Below are positions 38,967 to 48,067 of a stretch of DNA of 64,000 nucleotides, piece by piece; within the stretch, counting starts at the first letter, position 1; every line of letters begins with the position of its first letter. The position numbers and the translations under genes were made by a program. The notes beneath the pieces were generated by a model. That model did no database searches and was not told where the DNA came from. It saw only the letters and a list, made by a program, of their open reading frames with translations. Origin of the DNA: Hymenobacter translucens (GTDB lineage Bacteria > Bacteroidota > Bacteroidia > Cytophagales > Hymenobacteraceae); contig NZ_JAJERB010000002.1 in the NCBI RefSeq assembly GCF_020685205.1, positions 62,001 through 126,000 on the forward strand, given 5' to 3'.

Positions 38967-40682
38967 GTGAGAAAATTTCTGGCCCTGGTCGTGGGCCTGC
39001 TGAGCTTTGCGTCGGCCTTCGGTCAGACGGGAATTTCGGTGCCGCAGCTGGCTACGTGCGACACCATCCTTCAGGACTTTATTCGCCGCTGGAAGATTCC
39101 GGGGGCGTCCGTGGCCATCAGCCGGCACGGACAGCTTGTGTATGCCCGGGGCTTCGGCTACGCCGACCTCAGCCGCCGCGTGCCCATGCAGCCCCACAAC
39201 CTGCTGCGCGTCGCCAGCGTGTCGAAGCCCGTGACGGCCATTGCTATCATGAAGCTGGCCGAAGACAGCGTGCTGGACCTTGACCACCCCGTGTTCGGCC
39301 CTGGCGGCTACCTCGACGACCCGTACTATACCAGCGTCATCACCGACGAGCGGATCTATTCGATTACTTCCCGCCAGCTGCTGGAACACAGCGCCGGCTG
39401 GAACCGGAGCAGCAGCTACGGCGAGTTTGCCTCGTCTGACCCCATCGACTTCCCGCTGCACGTTGCCGAAACCCTGCACGCCCCCAACCCGGTGGGCGAC
39501 TCCACGCTGGTGCGCTTCCTGCTGCAGAAAGGGCTGGACTTTGCCCCGGGGGCCCGCTATGCCTATTCCAACGTCGGCTACCTGGTACTGGGCAAGGTGC
39601 TGGAACGTCTGACCGGCCAGCGCTACGAGGACTGGGTGCGCAACCACATCTTGGTGCCCAGCGGGGTGCAGGAAGCCCGGCTGGGCCGTAACCTCCTGAC
39701 TGACCGGCAGGAGCGGGAAGCTGCGTACTTCAGCCGGTCCCAGCGAGAATCGAGCTACGGCACCGGAAAAACGGTACCGGGCGCCTACGGGGGCTGGAAC
39801 TTCGAGGCCATGAACGCCCACGGCGGCTGGGTGTTCTCAGCCCGCGACCTGGTTCGCCTGCTGCTGGCCGTAGACGGCGACTCTGCCCAGCCCGACGTGC
39901 TCAGCGCCGCCAGCGCCGCTTCGATGCGGGAGCCATCCGACAACAACCGCCGCTACGGCAAGGGCTGGATGCTGAACCGCCAGGGCGTGTGGTGGCACAC
40001 CGGCAGCCTTGATGGCACGGCCAGCTGCGTATTTCACACTCCGGACGGCTTCACCTGGGCTATTCTGCTCAATGCCCGGGCTACGTCTAACCGATTCTGG
40101 AACGAGCTGGAAAACCTGGGGTGGACCTGCCTGCGGGACCAGGAAAGCTGGCCAACCCTGAACCTGTTTCCTCCCACCCAAAGCGCCGCCGGCCTGCGGG
40201 CTGCTCCCGCGGCGGCCGGGGCTGTGCGCCTTACGTGGGCGAACGGCAACGGCTCCCACCGGCTGGTTTTGCTCCGGGAAGGCAGCCCCATCGACGCTTT
40301 TCCGCTGGAAGGAATACAATACCCCGCCAACCCTACGCTGGACCCGCGCCTTTCCCTGGGCCGGGGCACCTCCGTAGTGGCGCAGGGCACCGACAGTACC
40401 GCGCTGCTGGCCCACCTGACTCCGGGCAAAACCTATTACGCCCGGGTGGTCGAATATTATCAGAATGAAGCCACCGGCCAGCAGCCCGTGTATGCGCTCG
40501 ACACCAATCCTATTATCCAGTTCCGCACGCCGGCACCAGTGGCTTCCAAACCGCCGGTCAAGGCAGCCGGCTCCCGCCGGGCGTCGAAGCGGCCCGCCAG
40601 CAAAGCGCCGGCCCGCCCCGCAGCCCCGGACCGGTACTCGTATCTAAGCAAGCTTCGGGCGATGAGCCGGGGCTGGTTCTAG
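38967..40682 (+). CDS. Secreted serine hydrolase (beta-lactamase/class C family) with C-terminal Fn3-like domain
   Basis: A 571-residue exported protein. GTG at 38967 begins the signal peptide (RKFLALVVGLLSFASAFGQ). Seen: SVSK (Ser-x-x-Lys nucleophile motif, about residue 90), YSNVGY (Tyr-x-Asn), and a late HTGSLDG (His-Thr-Gly box) matching the S12/AmpC-like beta-lactamase family, which includes esterases and peptidases. After about residue 400 a beta-sandwich region (LRAAPAAAGAVRLTWANGNG to YYARVVEYY) and a basic Ala/Pro/Lys tail follow. Unlikely to be a true resistance enzyme. Confidence 0.88.
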   Translation: MRKFLALVVGLLSFASAFGQTGISVPQLATCDTILQDFIRRWKIPGASVAISRHGQLVYARGFGYADLSRRVPMQPHNLLRVASVSKPVTAIAIMKLAEDSVLDLDHPVFGPGGYLDDPYYTSVITDERIYSITSRQLLEHSAGWNRSSSYGEFASSDPIDFPLHVAETLHAPNPVGDSTLVRFLLQKGLDFAPGARYAYSNVGYLVLGKVLERLTGQRYEDWVRNHILVPSGVQEARLGRNLLTDRQEREAAYFSRSQRESSYGTGKTVPGAYGGWNFEAMNAHGGWVFSARDLVRLLLAVDGDSAQPDVLSAASAASMREPSDNNRRYGKGWMLNRQGVWWHTGSLDGTASCVFHTPDGFTWAILLNARATSNRFWNELENLGWTCLRDQESWPTLNLFPPTQSAAGLRAAPAAAGAVRLTWANGNGSHRLVLLREGSPIDAFPLEGIQYPANPTLDPRLSLGRGTSVVAQGTDSTALLAHLTPGKTYYARVVEYYQNEATGQQPVYALDTNPIIQFRTPAPVASKPPVKAAGSRRASKRPASKAPARPAAPDRYSYLSKLRAMSRGWF

Positions 40683-40789
40683 GAGCGGGTTAGAGCTGCC
40701 CGCGGCACTATATTTCCTGGAATGAGGTTGTTAGCGGTTTCTATTCAGGATTTATTCAATATATTGTAGTCTCCCTTTCAGGCGCGGCT

Positions 40790-41218
40790 ATGTATCTCTT
40801 TGCTGATGACGTTCAACAGTCCCTGATTGAGGCCGGCTGGTTTAGAGGTCGGCAGGCAGGCATCCAGTTGCGGGAGGACGGCCTGGAGCTGCCTGCCGTT
40901 CGACGCTTTTTAAACGAGTTCGGCGGCCTGCGGATTTCCTTTCACCGCAACGACGGCAGCGTTGGCGTCATGGTGCTGCAGGCTCCGCACCTGCCGCTCA
41001 GCACCGAGGCCCGGGAGCTGCAGGAGTACTACAGCCGGCAGCTGGGCTGCCCGACGCTATCCTTTATCGGGAAGGCCTACCGGGACATGATGGCCCTGCT
41101 CATGGACGAAACCGGCGCGGTGTACGGCGCGCACGACGAGCTGCTGTACCGAATTGGCTTGTCCGGGGAGCAGGCCATCGAAACCATCTGCCTCGATCGG
41201 CAATTTCAGCCTGTGTAG
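40790..41218 (+). CDS. SUKH-3-like protein (orphan immunity-type)
   Basis: 142 residues matching the SUKH-3 layout: SLIEAGWFRGRQAGIQ, FLNEFGGLRISF, then GCPTLSFIGKAYRDMMALLMDETGAVYGAHDELLYRIG. SUKH proteins often neutralise polymorphic toxins, yet no toxin, Rhs or CDI gene lies nearby. It may be an orphan immunity gene or have another role. Assignment is by motif reading. Confidence 0.75.
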   Translation: MYLFADDVQQSLIEAGWFRGRQAGIQLREDGLELPAVRRFLNEFGGLRISFHRNDGSVGVMVLQAPHLPLSTEARELQEYYSRQLGCPTLSFIGKAYRDMMALLMDETGAVYGAHDELLYRIGLSGEQAIETICLDRQFQPV

Positions 41219-41222
41219 CTGC

Positions 41223-41738
41223 TCAACGAGGGTCGAGCAGGCGCTTCTCGTAGCAGAAGAACCGCAGGCCGGGCCGGTAGTGCAGCGTAATTTCACCCGC
41301 AAACCGGTAGCCAAGCTTCGGAAACAACTGCTGCGTCGCCTTATTCTCGGAATTGGTATCGACGCGGACCATAGACAGGCCCTGCTCCACCGCTACCTGC
41401 TCGGCCTGCTGCAGCAGCGCTATGGCCACTCCTCTGCCTTGCGCGGACGGGTCCACTGCCAGGCGGTGGGTGATGATGGCCGGCACGCTCAGGTCCCAGT
41501 CGGCCTGGACGTAGTCAGGCTCCTGGTCGGTGGTGAGGGCTGCCATGCCGGCTACCCGACCATCGAGCTCGGCAACCCATAACTGCCGGCGGGCAATGTC
41601 GTCGGTGAAGACCTCCTCATTCGGGTAAGTGGTTTCCCACTGGAAGTTGCCGGCCGCGTGCATCAGGGGCACGACGGCCCGGACAATGGTCAGAATAGAG
41701 GGAAGGTCGGCAGCCGTGGCACGGCGGATGGTGAGCAT
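41223..41738 (-). CDS. GNAT-family N-acetyltransferase
   Basis: 171 residues. ATG at 41738 (MLTIRRATAADLPSILTIV) is a standard GNAT opening; the longer in-frame extension has no family similarity. Seen: LWVAELDGRVAGMAALTT, ITHRLAVDPSAQGRGVAIALLQQAEQ (acetyl-CoA loop), VRVDTNSENKATQQLFPKLGY. Substrate unknown. It converges on the SUKH gene with a 4-bp gap and is divergent from prfA. Confidence 0.9.
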   Translation of the reverse strand: MLTIRRATAADLPSILTIVRAVVPLMHAAGNFQWETTYPNEEVFTDDIARRQLWVAELDGRVAGMAALTTDQEPDYVQADWDLSVPAIITHRLAVDPSAQGRGVAIALLQQAEQVAVEQGLSMVRVDTNSENKATQQLFPKLGYRFAGEITLHYRPGLRFFCYEKRLLDPR

Positions 41739-41867
41739 AGCAGTGGCGTTAGACAAAGTTCCGGGCCGGCAAGATACGGGCGCCGGCCCTGAAGACAGGG
41801 ACGGAATTCTCTTATTCGGTTGCCGCCGGGACGGAACAACGCAGTGGGGCAGTCGTGTTAGTTTCTG

Positions 41868-41875
41868 TACCTTTG
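41868..41875 (+). promoter_or_regulatory. -7 element of prfA
   Basis: TACCTTTG fits TAnnTTTG exactly and lies 29 bp before the prfA ATG. No TTTG is found at the usual -33 distance. Confidence 0.55.
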
Positions 41876-41904
41876 CATTGTAAATACAATTCCCTGAAGG
41901 CAAG

Positions 41905-42978
41905 ATGCTAGACAAACTGGAGGCTATTCGCCAGCGCTACGAAGACGTAAACGAGCAGCTCATGCAGCCCGAGGTAATGAGCGACATGAAGCGCTACAAG
42001 GCCCTCAATAAAGAGTACAAGGACCTCGGAAAAATCGTGACCGAGTACCGCAACTACCAGCACGTGCTGTCCAACATCGAAGGCGCCCGCGAGGTTATTG
42101 CCAACGAGAAGGACGAGGAATTCCGGGAAATGGCGAAGATGGAGCTCGACGACCTGCTGCCCGAGCAGGAGCGCCTCGAGACGGTTATCAAAGACCTGCT
42201 CATCCCCAAGGACCCCAACGACTCCAAGGACGTTATCATGGAAATCCGGGGCGGTGCCGGTGGCGACGAAGCCGCGCTGTTTGCCGGTGACCTCCAGCGC
42301 ATGTACATGCGCTACGCCGAAAAGCAGGGTTGGAAGATGGAACTCATCGACGCCATGGAAGGCACTGCCGGCGGCTACAAGGAAATCATCCTGTCGGTCC
42401 GGGGCGAGGACGTGTACGCCAAGCTCAAGTTTGAGTCGGGAGTGCACCGCGTGCAGCGCGTGCCGGCCACCGAAACCCAGGGCCGCATTCACACCTCGGT
42501 AGCGTCGGTAGTCGTTATGCCGGAAGTGGAAGAGCTGGACATCGAGTTGGATATGAACGACATCCGCAAGGATCTGTTCATGTCGTCGGGCCCGGGCGGA
42601 CAGTCGGTAAACACGACCTATTCGGCTGTGCGCCTCACGCACCTGCCCACCGGCATCGTGGCGCAGTGCCAGGACCAGAAGTCCCAGCTCAAGAACTTTG
42701 ACAAGGCGTTGCAGGTGCTTCGCTCCCGCATCTACGAAATCGAGCTGGCCAAGAAGAACGAGGCCGAAGGCGCCGCCCGCAAGAGCATGATTGGCGGCGG
42801 GGACCGGTCCGACAAAATCCGCACCTACAACTACCCCCAGGGCCGCGTGACCGACCACCGCATCGGCTTCACGGTGTATAACCTGACCAGCGTGATGGAC
42901 GGCAACATCGACGACTTCGTGGAGCAGCTCCGCATTGCCGAAAGCGCCGAGCGTCTGCGCGAAGGCACCACGGCGTAG
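41905..42978 (+). CDS. prfA: Peptide chain release factor 1
   Basis: Recognises UAA and UAG and triggers peptide release, 357 residues. Seen: the PAT tripeptide in RVQRVPATETQGRIHTS (the RF1 specificity loop, as opposed to SPF in RF2), the catalytic GGQ in SSGPGGQSVNTTYSAVRLTH, and YNYPQGRVTDHRIGFT. There is no programmed frameshift, which is a prfB feature. Repeat locus F follows. Confidence 0.98.
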   Translation: MLDKLEAIRQRYEDVNEQLMQPEVMSDMKRYKALNKEYKDLGKIVTEYRNYQHVLSNIEGAREVIANEKDEEFREMAKMELDDLLPEQERLETVIKDLLIPKDPNDSKDVIMEIRGGAGGDEAALFAGDLQRMYMRYAEKQGWKMELIDAMEGTAGGYKEIILSVRGEDVYAKLKFESGVHRVQRVPATETQGRIHTSVASVVVMPEVEELDIELDMNDIRKDLFMSSGPGGQSVNTTYSAVRLTHLPTGIVAQCQDQKSQLKNFDKALQVLRSRIYEIELAKKNEAEGAARKSMIGGGDRSDKIRTYNYPQGRVTDHRIGFTVYNLTSVMDGNIDDFVEQLRIAESAERLREGTTA

Positions 42979-42986
42979 AATATTCG

Positions 42987-43097
42987 TTTTTGGTAACTGG
43001 TTTTTGGTTTTCGGTCGTTGGCAGCAGCAGCTCCGACGGGCTAATACGCTCTTGACCAAGCTCCAGAAACCAATAACCAGTACCCAACACTCAATCC
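42987..43097. repeat. Heptamer repeat locus F (TTTGG/CCA type, two arms)
   Basis: Left arm in phase: TTTTTGG, TAACTGG, TTTTTGG, TTTTCGG, TCGTTGG (42987-43021). Right arm in phase: CCAGAAA, CCAATAA, CCAGTAC, CCAACAC, TCAATCC (43063-43097), which ends exactly at the ATG of the next gene. This is the clearest example of the family in the window and resembles cyanobacterial STRR arrays. Confidence 0.9.
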
Positions 43098-44594
43098 ATG
43101 CGTCTTCTCCTCCCCCTGCTGCTCATTCTGTCCTGCCTGGCTATGCTGCTGCCGGGCTGTGAGCCCAAGGAGGAGCTGCTGACCCGGGACCCCTCAGCCA
43201 CGCTGGAGTTTTCGACCGACACGGTGCTGTTCGACACCGTGTTCGTGCAGACCGGCTCGGTGACGAAGCGGCTCTGGGTGTATAACCGCAACGCCCGGGC
43301 CGTGCGCGTGGAGCAGATCAGCCTGGCGAATCCCGGGAGCACGACCTACACCGTGACGGTGGGAGGCGATGTTGGTACGACGGCCCGCAACGTTACCATC
43401 CGGGGCAAGGACAGCCTGCTGGTCCTGGTGAAAGCCTTTATCGACCCGAGCCCGAGCGAGACCAAGCCTTTTCTGGTAGAAGAGGAACTGCGCTTTGAAA
43501 CCAATGGCAACGACCAGCGCGTGAAGCTGGTCGCCTACGGGCAGAACGCTTATTTCCACAACGCCCAGCGCCTGTGCACCCAGACCTGGCGCTCCGACAA
43601 GCCCCACGTTATCTACAACTCGGTGCTGGTCAGCCGGGGCTGCGTGCTTACCATTGAGGCTGGCACCCGCATTTACTCCCACGCCGGCTCCGCCATCATC
43701 GTGCAGGGTACGCTGCTGGTAAATCCCGTCTTCCAGCCCGGCACGACGGAGGTCAAGCCCGATGACCGCAACATCGTTCGCTTCGCAGCCGACCGGCGGG
43801 AACGTTTCTACGACGAAATTCCGGGGCAGTGGCAGGGCATTCAGTTCGACTCGACCAGCTCCCGCAATAACGTGGTGCGCTATACCGAGCTGAAGAATGC
43901 GGCCTTTGGCCTGCTCGTCTACAACCCCGGCAACGTGACGCCCCATCCGCGGGTGACGGTCGAAAACTGCGTAATCAAGAACATTTCCGGGGCCCTGCTC
44001 TCCTTTGCCAGCGGCGGGCAAACCTTTGAGGGGGCCGGCATTTTCAGTTTTTCGGGGGACTTCGACGTCACCAACACCCTGTTCACCAACTGTGGTGAGT
44101 ACGCCGTGCGCGGCATTGGGGGGGCCTTCGACCTGGACTTCTGCACCGTTGCCAACTATACCCCTCGCTTTAACCGCAAGACGGCCTCGCTCTGGTTTAC
44201 CAATGAGCCGGCAGTACGCCGGGTCCCGGCCCCACTGCCGCTAAGCATTTCCGTCACCAACTCTATCGTGTGGGGCTCGGTGGCGGATGAGCTGTTTTTC
44301 AAGAACATCGGCACCTCCTACCAGCCCAGCATCCGCAACAGCCTGCTCCGAACCGACGAGTTTAAAAGCGTGTTCGGCGGCAACAGCAACCTGCTGAACA
44401 TCTATCCGAAGTTTAGGCGCGCCCCCGAAACCCCGGCCGCCGACAAGTTTGACTTCCGGCTCGACACGCTGTCCCCGGCCAGCAACCGGCCGCTCCTGCG
44501 CCCCCTGGCTCCCAACGTGCAGCGCGACCTGCGCAACAACCTGCGGAGCGCTACTGCCCCCGACCTAGGCGCTTACGAGCGACTGAATCCGTAG
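43098..44594 (+). CDS. Right-handed beta-helix lipoprotein
   Basis: A 498-residue lipoprotein: signal with lipobox LLPGC near residue 22, an N-terminal Ig-like or beta-sandwich region (SATLEFSTDTVLFDTVFVQT), then beta-helix-type repeats with many Asn and short strands (NNVVRYTELKNAAFGLLVYN, VENCVIKNISGALLSF). The domain resembles parallel beta-helix proteins of Bacteroidota; most are uncharacterised and some bind or cut polysaccharides. No catalytic motif was identified. Confidence 0.82.
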   Translation: MRLLLPLLLILSCLAMLLPGCEPKEELLTRDPSATLEFSTDTVLFDTVFVQTGSVTKRLWVYNRNARAVRVEQISLANPGSTTYTVTVGGDVGTTARNVTIRGKDSLLVLVKAFIDPSPSETKPFLVEEELRFETNGNDQRVKLVAYGQNAYFHNAQRLCTQTWRSDKPHVIYNSVLVSRGCVLTIEAGTRIYSHAGSAIIVQGTLLVNPVFQPGTTEVKPDDRNIVRFAADRRERFYDEIPGQWQGIQFDSTSSRNNVVRYTELKNAAFGLLVYNPGNVTPHPRVTVENCVIKNISGALLSFASGGQTFEGAGIFSFSGDFDVTNTLFTNCGEYAVRGIGGAFDLDFCTVANYTPRFNRKTASLWFTNEPAVRRVPAPLPLSISVTNSIVWGSVADELFFKNIGTSYQPSIRNSLLRTDEFKSVFGGNSNLLNIYPKFRRAPETPAADKFDFRLDTLSPASNRPLLRPLAPNVQRDLRNNLRSATAPDLGAYERLNP

Positions 44595-44597
44595 CGC

Positions 44598-44689
44598 TTA
44601 GTTGTGCGTTGTTGGGTATTCGTTGCAAGCTCGTTCTGATAAAGCTGCATCCGGAACAAGGCGGACAACGGACAACTATCAACCGACAA
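44598..44689. repeat. Heptamer repeat locus B (GTTG/CAAC type, two arms)
   Basis: Left arm: TTAGTTG, TGCGTTG, TTGGGTA, TTCGTTG (44598-44625). Right arm: CGGACAA, CGGACAA, CTATCAA, CCGACAA (44662-44689), six bases before the yjbQ ATG. Phase is kept within each arm. Confidence 0.85.
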
Positions 44690-44694
44690 TTAAA

Positions 44695-45120
44695 ATGTGG
44701 ACTCAGAAACGGCTGCGGCTGCCGGCGGTACGCCGGGGCTTTCACCTCATCACCGACCTGCTGGTAGCGGAGTTGCCGGAGCTCGAGCAGATCCGGGTGG
44801 GCACCGCGCACTTCTTTATTCAGCATACCTCGGCCAGCCTGAGCATCAATGAAAACGCGGACCCTACTGTGCGCCAGGATTTTGAAGCGTACTTCAACCG
44901 CACGGTGCCCGAAAATGCTCCTTATTTCCGCCATACCCAGGAAGGCCCCGACGACATGCCGGCCCACCTGAAGGCAGCTATGCTCGGCACCTCCGTCACG
45001 ATTCCCATCACCGACGGGCAGCTTGCCCTGGGTACCTGGCAGGGCATCTATCTCGGGGAACACCGGGACCAGGGCGGCCGGCGCTGGGTGGTGGCGACGC
45101 TGATGGGCGAGCAGCAGTAA
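44695..45120 (+). CDS. YjbQ-family protein
   Basis: 141 residues from ATG at 44695. Seen: GFHLITDLLVAEL, GTAHFFIQHTSASLSINENADPTVRQDFE (the characteristic HTSAxLxxxENxDPxV motif), GPDDMPAHLKAAML, LGTWQGIYLGEHR. The family (YjbQ/UPF0047) includes proteins with weak thiamine-phosphate synthase activity in vitro; the physiological role is unsettled. Confidence 0.93.
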   Translation: MWTQKRLRLPAVRRGFHLITDLLVAELPELEQIRVGTAHFFIQHTSASLSINENADPTVRQDFEAYFNRTVPENAPYFRHTQEGPDDMPAHLKAAMLGTSVTIPITDGQLALGTWQGIYLGEHRDQGGRRWVVATLMGEQQ

Positions 45121-45214
45121 AATCCTTGCAGGGGCTCATTATTTTTATAAATAAACCAAGCCGCCCCGGCTGATTCTGCGTATCAGGCTACACGTGTTGT
45201 TGTTCTCCTGATGT

Positions 45215-45760
45215 ATGCTTTCGGCTGGTTACCTCTTCCTTGTTAGCTCCCTGCTGGGTTTTCAGCTGCTTCTGCCTCCAGTCGATGATGCAGCCGGTCG
45301 CGCTGTGGTACGCAAAGAGCGGAAAGCAGCTGCCCAGCCACCTCAGACGCCGAAGCCTACCTGCACGCTTACCAACGATACCCTTGCCGGTCAGCCTTTC
45401 GGAACGGAGCCTACCGTGGCCGAGCTGTTGAGCGTGGGCGGGCGGGTAATAGCCCGCAAAGCTTACCGCAATGTGCACGAAGCCGGCCAGATGGATACCA
45501 TCCTGACGGTGCGGCACCAGGGCAACGTCTTTGAGTTTTACCGGACTCCGGAACAGGACCTGCTCCGTCAGGCCATTATCACCAACTTCCGCCCGGCTTA
45601 CGGGCAGCGCCTGCGGGTAAACCTAAAAGCGTCGGCCCGGCAGAACGGCGGAATCTGCAGCCAGCTCCGCATCCGCGACACTGAGCGGGCCAACAACGTG
45701 TCGGTCACTTTTGCGAACGGCCAGCCCAGCCAGGCCCGGGTGCAGCCTTATCTGGACTAG
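45215..45760 (+). CDS. Secreted protein of unknown function
   Basis: 181 residues with an N-terminal hydrophobic export signal (MLSAGYLFLVSSLLGFQLLL), a basic/Pro linker, then a beta-rich soluble domain (CTLTNDTLAGQPFGTEPTVAE, FEFYRTPEQDLLRQAIITNF). The residues after the linker include two cysteines that could pair. No family recognised. It lies convergent to the lipoprotein gene that follows. Confidence 0.65.
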   Translation: MLSAGYLFLVSSLLGFQLLLPPVDDAAGRAVVRKERKAAAQPPQTPKPTCTLTNDTLAGQPFGTEPTVAELLSVGGRVIARKAYRNVHEAGQMDTILTVRHQGNVFEFYRTPEQDLLRQAIITNFRPAYGQRLRVNLKASARQNGGICSQLRIRDTERANNVSVTFANGQPSQARVQPYLD

Positions 45761-45793
45761 CCACCGGCAGCAAGTCTGTGTAGTTAGCTAAAC

Positions 45794-46381
45794 CTAGCGC
45801 AGCACCCTTGTGGACACTGAGTACCGGACCGAGTCGAACAGTACAAGCTTCTGCACTCCCTTCACTTCATAGGCGTAAATCCGGCCCTGCCGGGCGTGCA
45901 GGGTCAGCGTCTTCTGGGCGTAGTACAGCGGGTTGTCCTGCTTGATAACGGCTGTAAGCAGCTCAATAGGGCCCCGCAGGGTATCGGCGCCGCTGGGCAC
46001 CACCGTCAGCCTTTCGACGGGGGCATCTACGTCCGCTTTGCGCTGCCAGTAAAACCACGGCGTCTCAGGCCGGCTCTGGTTGCCCAGCTCGTACGAGCCC
46101 CGCAACGCCGGCTTGTTGATATCGGCCTGGTAGAACAGCTGCAACTCTTTGTCCCAGGCGACCGGCGCTACTTTCACAGTTTCCGTCTGCCCGTCGCGGA
46201 GGGTTACTTTCTTCTCCGCCGTGGCGCGCTCCGCCAACAGCGTTTTAACCTCAGCGTCGAGGAAGCCCTTCACGTCGTAGTACAGCGGCCGGCGTGCCGC
46301 CGGTGCCGCCGGACCCACGCCAGCGCCAAAGTCGCAGGAAGCCAATAGGCTCAGCACCGGCAGCAGCCAGACCCTACGCAT
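45794..46381 (-). CDS. Lipoprotein of unknown function, overlaps gpmI
   Basis: 195 residues: lipobox LLASC at residue 16, linker rich in Ala/Pro, then a soluble domain with LYYDVKGFLDAEVKTLLAER and later paired strands ending LFDSVRYSVSTRVL. No family recognised with certainty. Its ATG overlaps the end of gpmI by 8 bp, so translation of the two is probably coupled. Confidence 0.75.
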   Translation of the reverse strand: MRRVWLLPVLSLLASCDFGAGVGPAAPAARRPLYYDVKGFLDAEVKTLLAERATAEKKVTLRDGQTETVKVAPVAWDKELQLFYQADINKPALRGSYELGNQSRPETPWFYWQRKADVDAPVERLTVVPSGADTLRGPIELLTAVIKQDNPLYYAQKTLTLHARQGRIYAYEVKGVQKLVLFDSVRYSVSTRVLR

Positions 46382-47927
46382 TCGCTAGGGTAGAAGTGGC
46401 TATCGGGCGCAGCAGACTCTCGCCGCTCATGGCGGCCGGCTGAGGCACGCCCATCAGCGCCAGCACCGTGGGGGCAATGTCGCCCAGTTTACCATCGGCC
46501 AGGCTGCCCCGGTAGTCGTTGTCGGCCAGAATGCAGGGCACCAGGTTGGTGGTATGGGCCGTGTTGGGGGTGCCGTCCGGGTTAATCATCATGTCGGCAT
46601 TGCCGTGGTCAGCAATGACGATGCAGGCGTAGTTGCTGGTCAGCGCGGCCGTTACCACATCCTGGGCGCAGCGGTCTACCGTTTCCACGGCTTTCACGGC
46701 TGCTTCGAACACGCCGGTGTGACCGACCATGTCGGGGTTGGCGAAGTTGAGAATCACAAAGTCCGCCGACCTGGCCTGCAGCTCGGGCACCAGGGCGTCG
46801 CGCAGTTCGTAGGCACTCATCTCCGGCTTCAGATCGTAGGTAGCCACTTTGGGCGATGGGCACATCAGGCGCTTTTCGCCGGCAAACTCCACTTCCCGGC
46901 CACCCGAGAAAAAGAAGGTGACGTGGGGGTACTTCTCCGTTTCGGCAATCCGGATCTGGGTTTTGCCGTGCGCTGCCAGCACCTCACCCAGTGTATCCTC
47001 GAGGTTGTCCTTGTCAAAAATCGGCGTCACCCCGGCAAAGGTGGCGTCGTAGTTGGTCATGGTCAGGTAGTGCAGGTTCAGCCGGTGCATGTTGAAGGCG
47101 TGAAAGTCCTGCTGGGTCAGCGCCTGGGTTATTTCCCGGCCCCGGTCGGTGCGGAAGTTAAAGCAGATGACCACGTCGCCTTCCTGGATCGTGGCCAGGG
47201 GCTGCCCATCGTCGCCCACCTTTACAATGGGCTTCAGGAACTCGTCGGTCACGCCCTCCTTGTAGGAGTCGAGCATGCTCTGAATCAGGTTTTTCGACGG
47301 TGCGCCGACGCCGTTTACCAGCAGATCATACGCCAGGCGCACCCGCTCCCAGCGGTTGTCGCGGTCCATGGCGTAGTAGCGGCCCACGATAGAGGCAATC
47401 TTGGCCCCGTTGCGCTCCAGGTGCTGCTCCAGGTCATTTACATAGCCTACTCCGCCTTTGGGGTCGGTGTCGCGGCCATCGGTGAAGGCATGCACAAACA
47501 CCTTGTGCACGTCGGCGTCATGCGCCAGGGTACACAGGGCTTTCAGGTGGTCGATGTGGGAATGAACGCCGCCATCGGAGAGCAGACCCATCAGGTGCAG
47601 GCTTTTGCCGGTGGTGCGGGCGTACTCAAAGGCCTTCTGCAGGGCCGGCGTGGTGCCCAGCTTCCGCTCCCGGATGGCCTTATTGATGCGCACCAGATCC
47701 TGGTAGACTACCCGGCCGGCGCCGATGTTCATGTGCCCAACTTCGGAGTTGCCCATCTGCCCGTCGGGGAGGCCCACTGCTTCGCCCGAAGCCTGCAGCC
47801 GACTGTGCGCGTAACGCTGAAACAGGGAATCGACGAACGGCGTATCGGCTCTGTCGATGGCCGAGACCTCCTTGTTTTGTGCAATGCCCCAACCGTCAAG
47901 AATGACCAGCAATACCTGTTTGTTCAT
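46374..47927 (-). CDS. gpmI: 2,3-bisphosphoglycerate-independent phosphoglycerate mutase
   Basis: Glycolytic interconversion of 3- and 2-phosphoglycerate, 517 residues. Seen: VILDGWGIAQ (first metal-binding Asp), QMGNSEVGHMNIG with the catalytic Ser, VHAFTDGRDTDPKGG, YAMDRDNRWERV, FNFRTDRGREI, and late VIADHGNADMM with metal-binding Asp and His. Full length for the family. The -7 element lies only six bases upstream of the ATG, suggesting a leaderless mRNA. Confidence 0.98.
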   Translation of the reverse strand: MNKQVLLVILDGWGIAQNKEVSAIDRADTPFVDSLFQRYAHSRLQASGEAVGLPDGQMGNSEVGHMNIGAGRVVYQDLVRINKAIRERKLGTTPALQKAFEYARTTGKSLHLMGLLSDGGVHSHIDHLKALCTLAHDADVHKVFVHAFTDGRDTDPKGGVGYVNDLEQHLERNGAKIASIVGRYYAMDRDNRWERVRLAYDLLVNGVGAPSKNLIQSMLDSYKEGVTDEFLKPIVKVGDDGQPLATIQEGDVVICFNFRTDRGREITQALTQQDFHAFNMHRLNLHYLTMTNYDATFAGVTPIFDKDNLEDTLGEVLAAHGKTQIRIAETEKYPHVTFFFSGGREVEFAGEKRLMCPSPKVATYDLKPEMSAYELRDALVPELQARSADFVILNFANPDMVGHTGVFEAAVKAVETVDRCAQDVVTAALTSNYACIVIADHGNADMMINPDGTPNTAHTTNLVPCILADNDYRGSLADGKLGDIAPTVLALMGVPQPAAMSGESLLRPIATSTLANA

Positions 47928-47932
47928 GCCGG

Positions 47933-47940
47933 CAAAGATA
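47933..47940 (-). promoter_or_regulatory. -7 element abutting the gpmI start (leaderless)
   Basis: TATCTTTG on the minus strand ends five bases before the gpmI ATG. Transcription normally starts about 5-8 bases past this element, so it would begin at or within a base or two of the start codon. Confidence 0.6.
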
Positions 47941-48067
47941 GGGGCATAGCGTGGAACGCCCGCATTTTGTTACTTTGTCTGCCTGACCTTACCGGTCGGG
48001 ATTATTCTATTCCTGAATCTCTATTGGCATCATTTTAGCAAGTGGTCAGGGGTATTCTTCTCTGCGT

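Noticed and set aside
38967..40682. Serine hydrolase as a beta-lactam resistance gene
   Set aside because: The SxxK/YxN/HTG set is common to esterases and peptidases of the class C fold; the Fn3-like tail and secretion argue against a resistance enzyme, and there is no AmpR-like gene.
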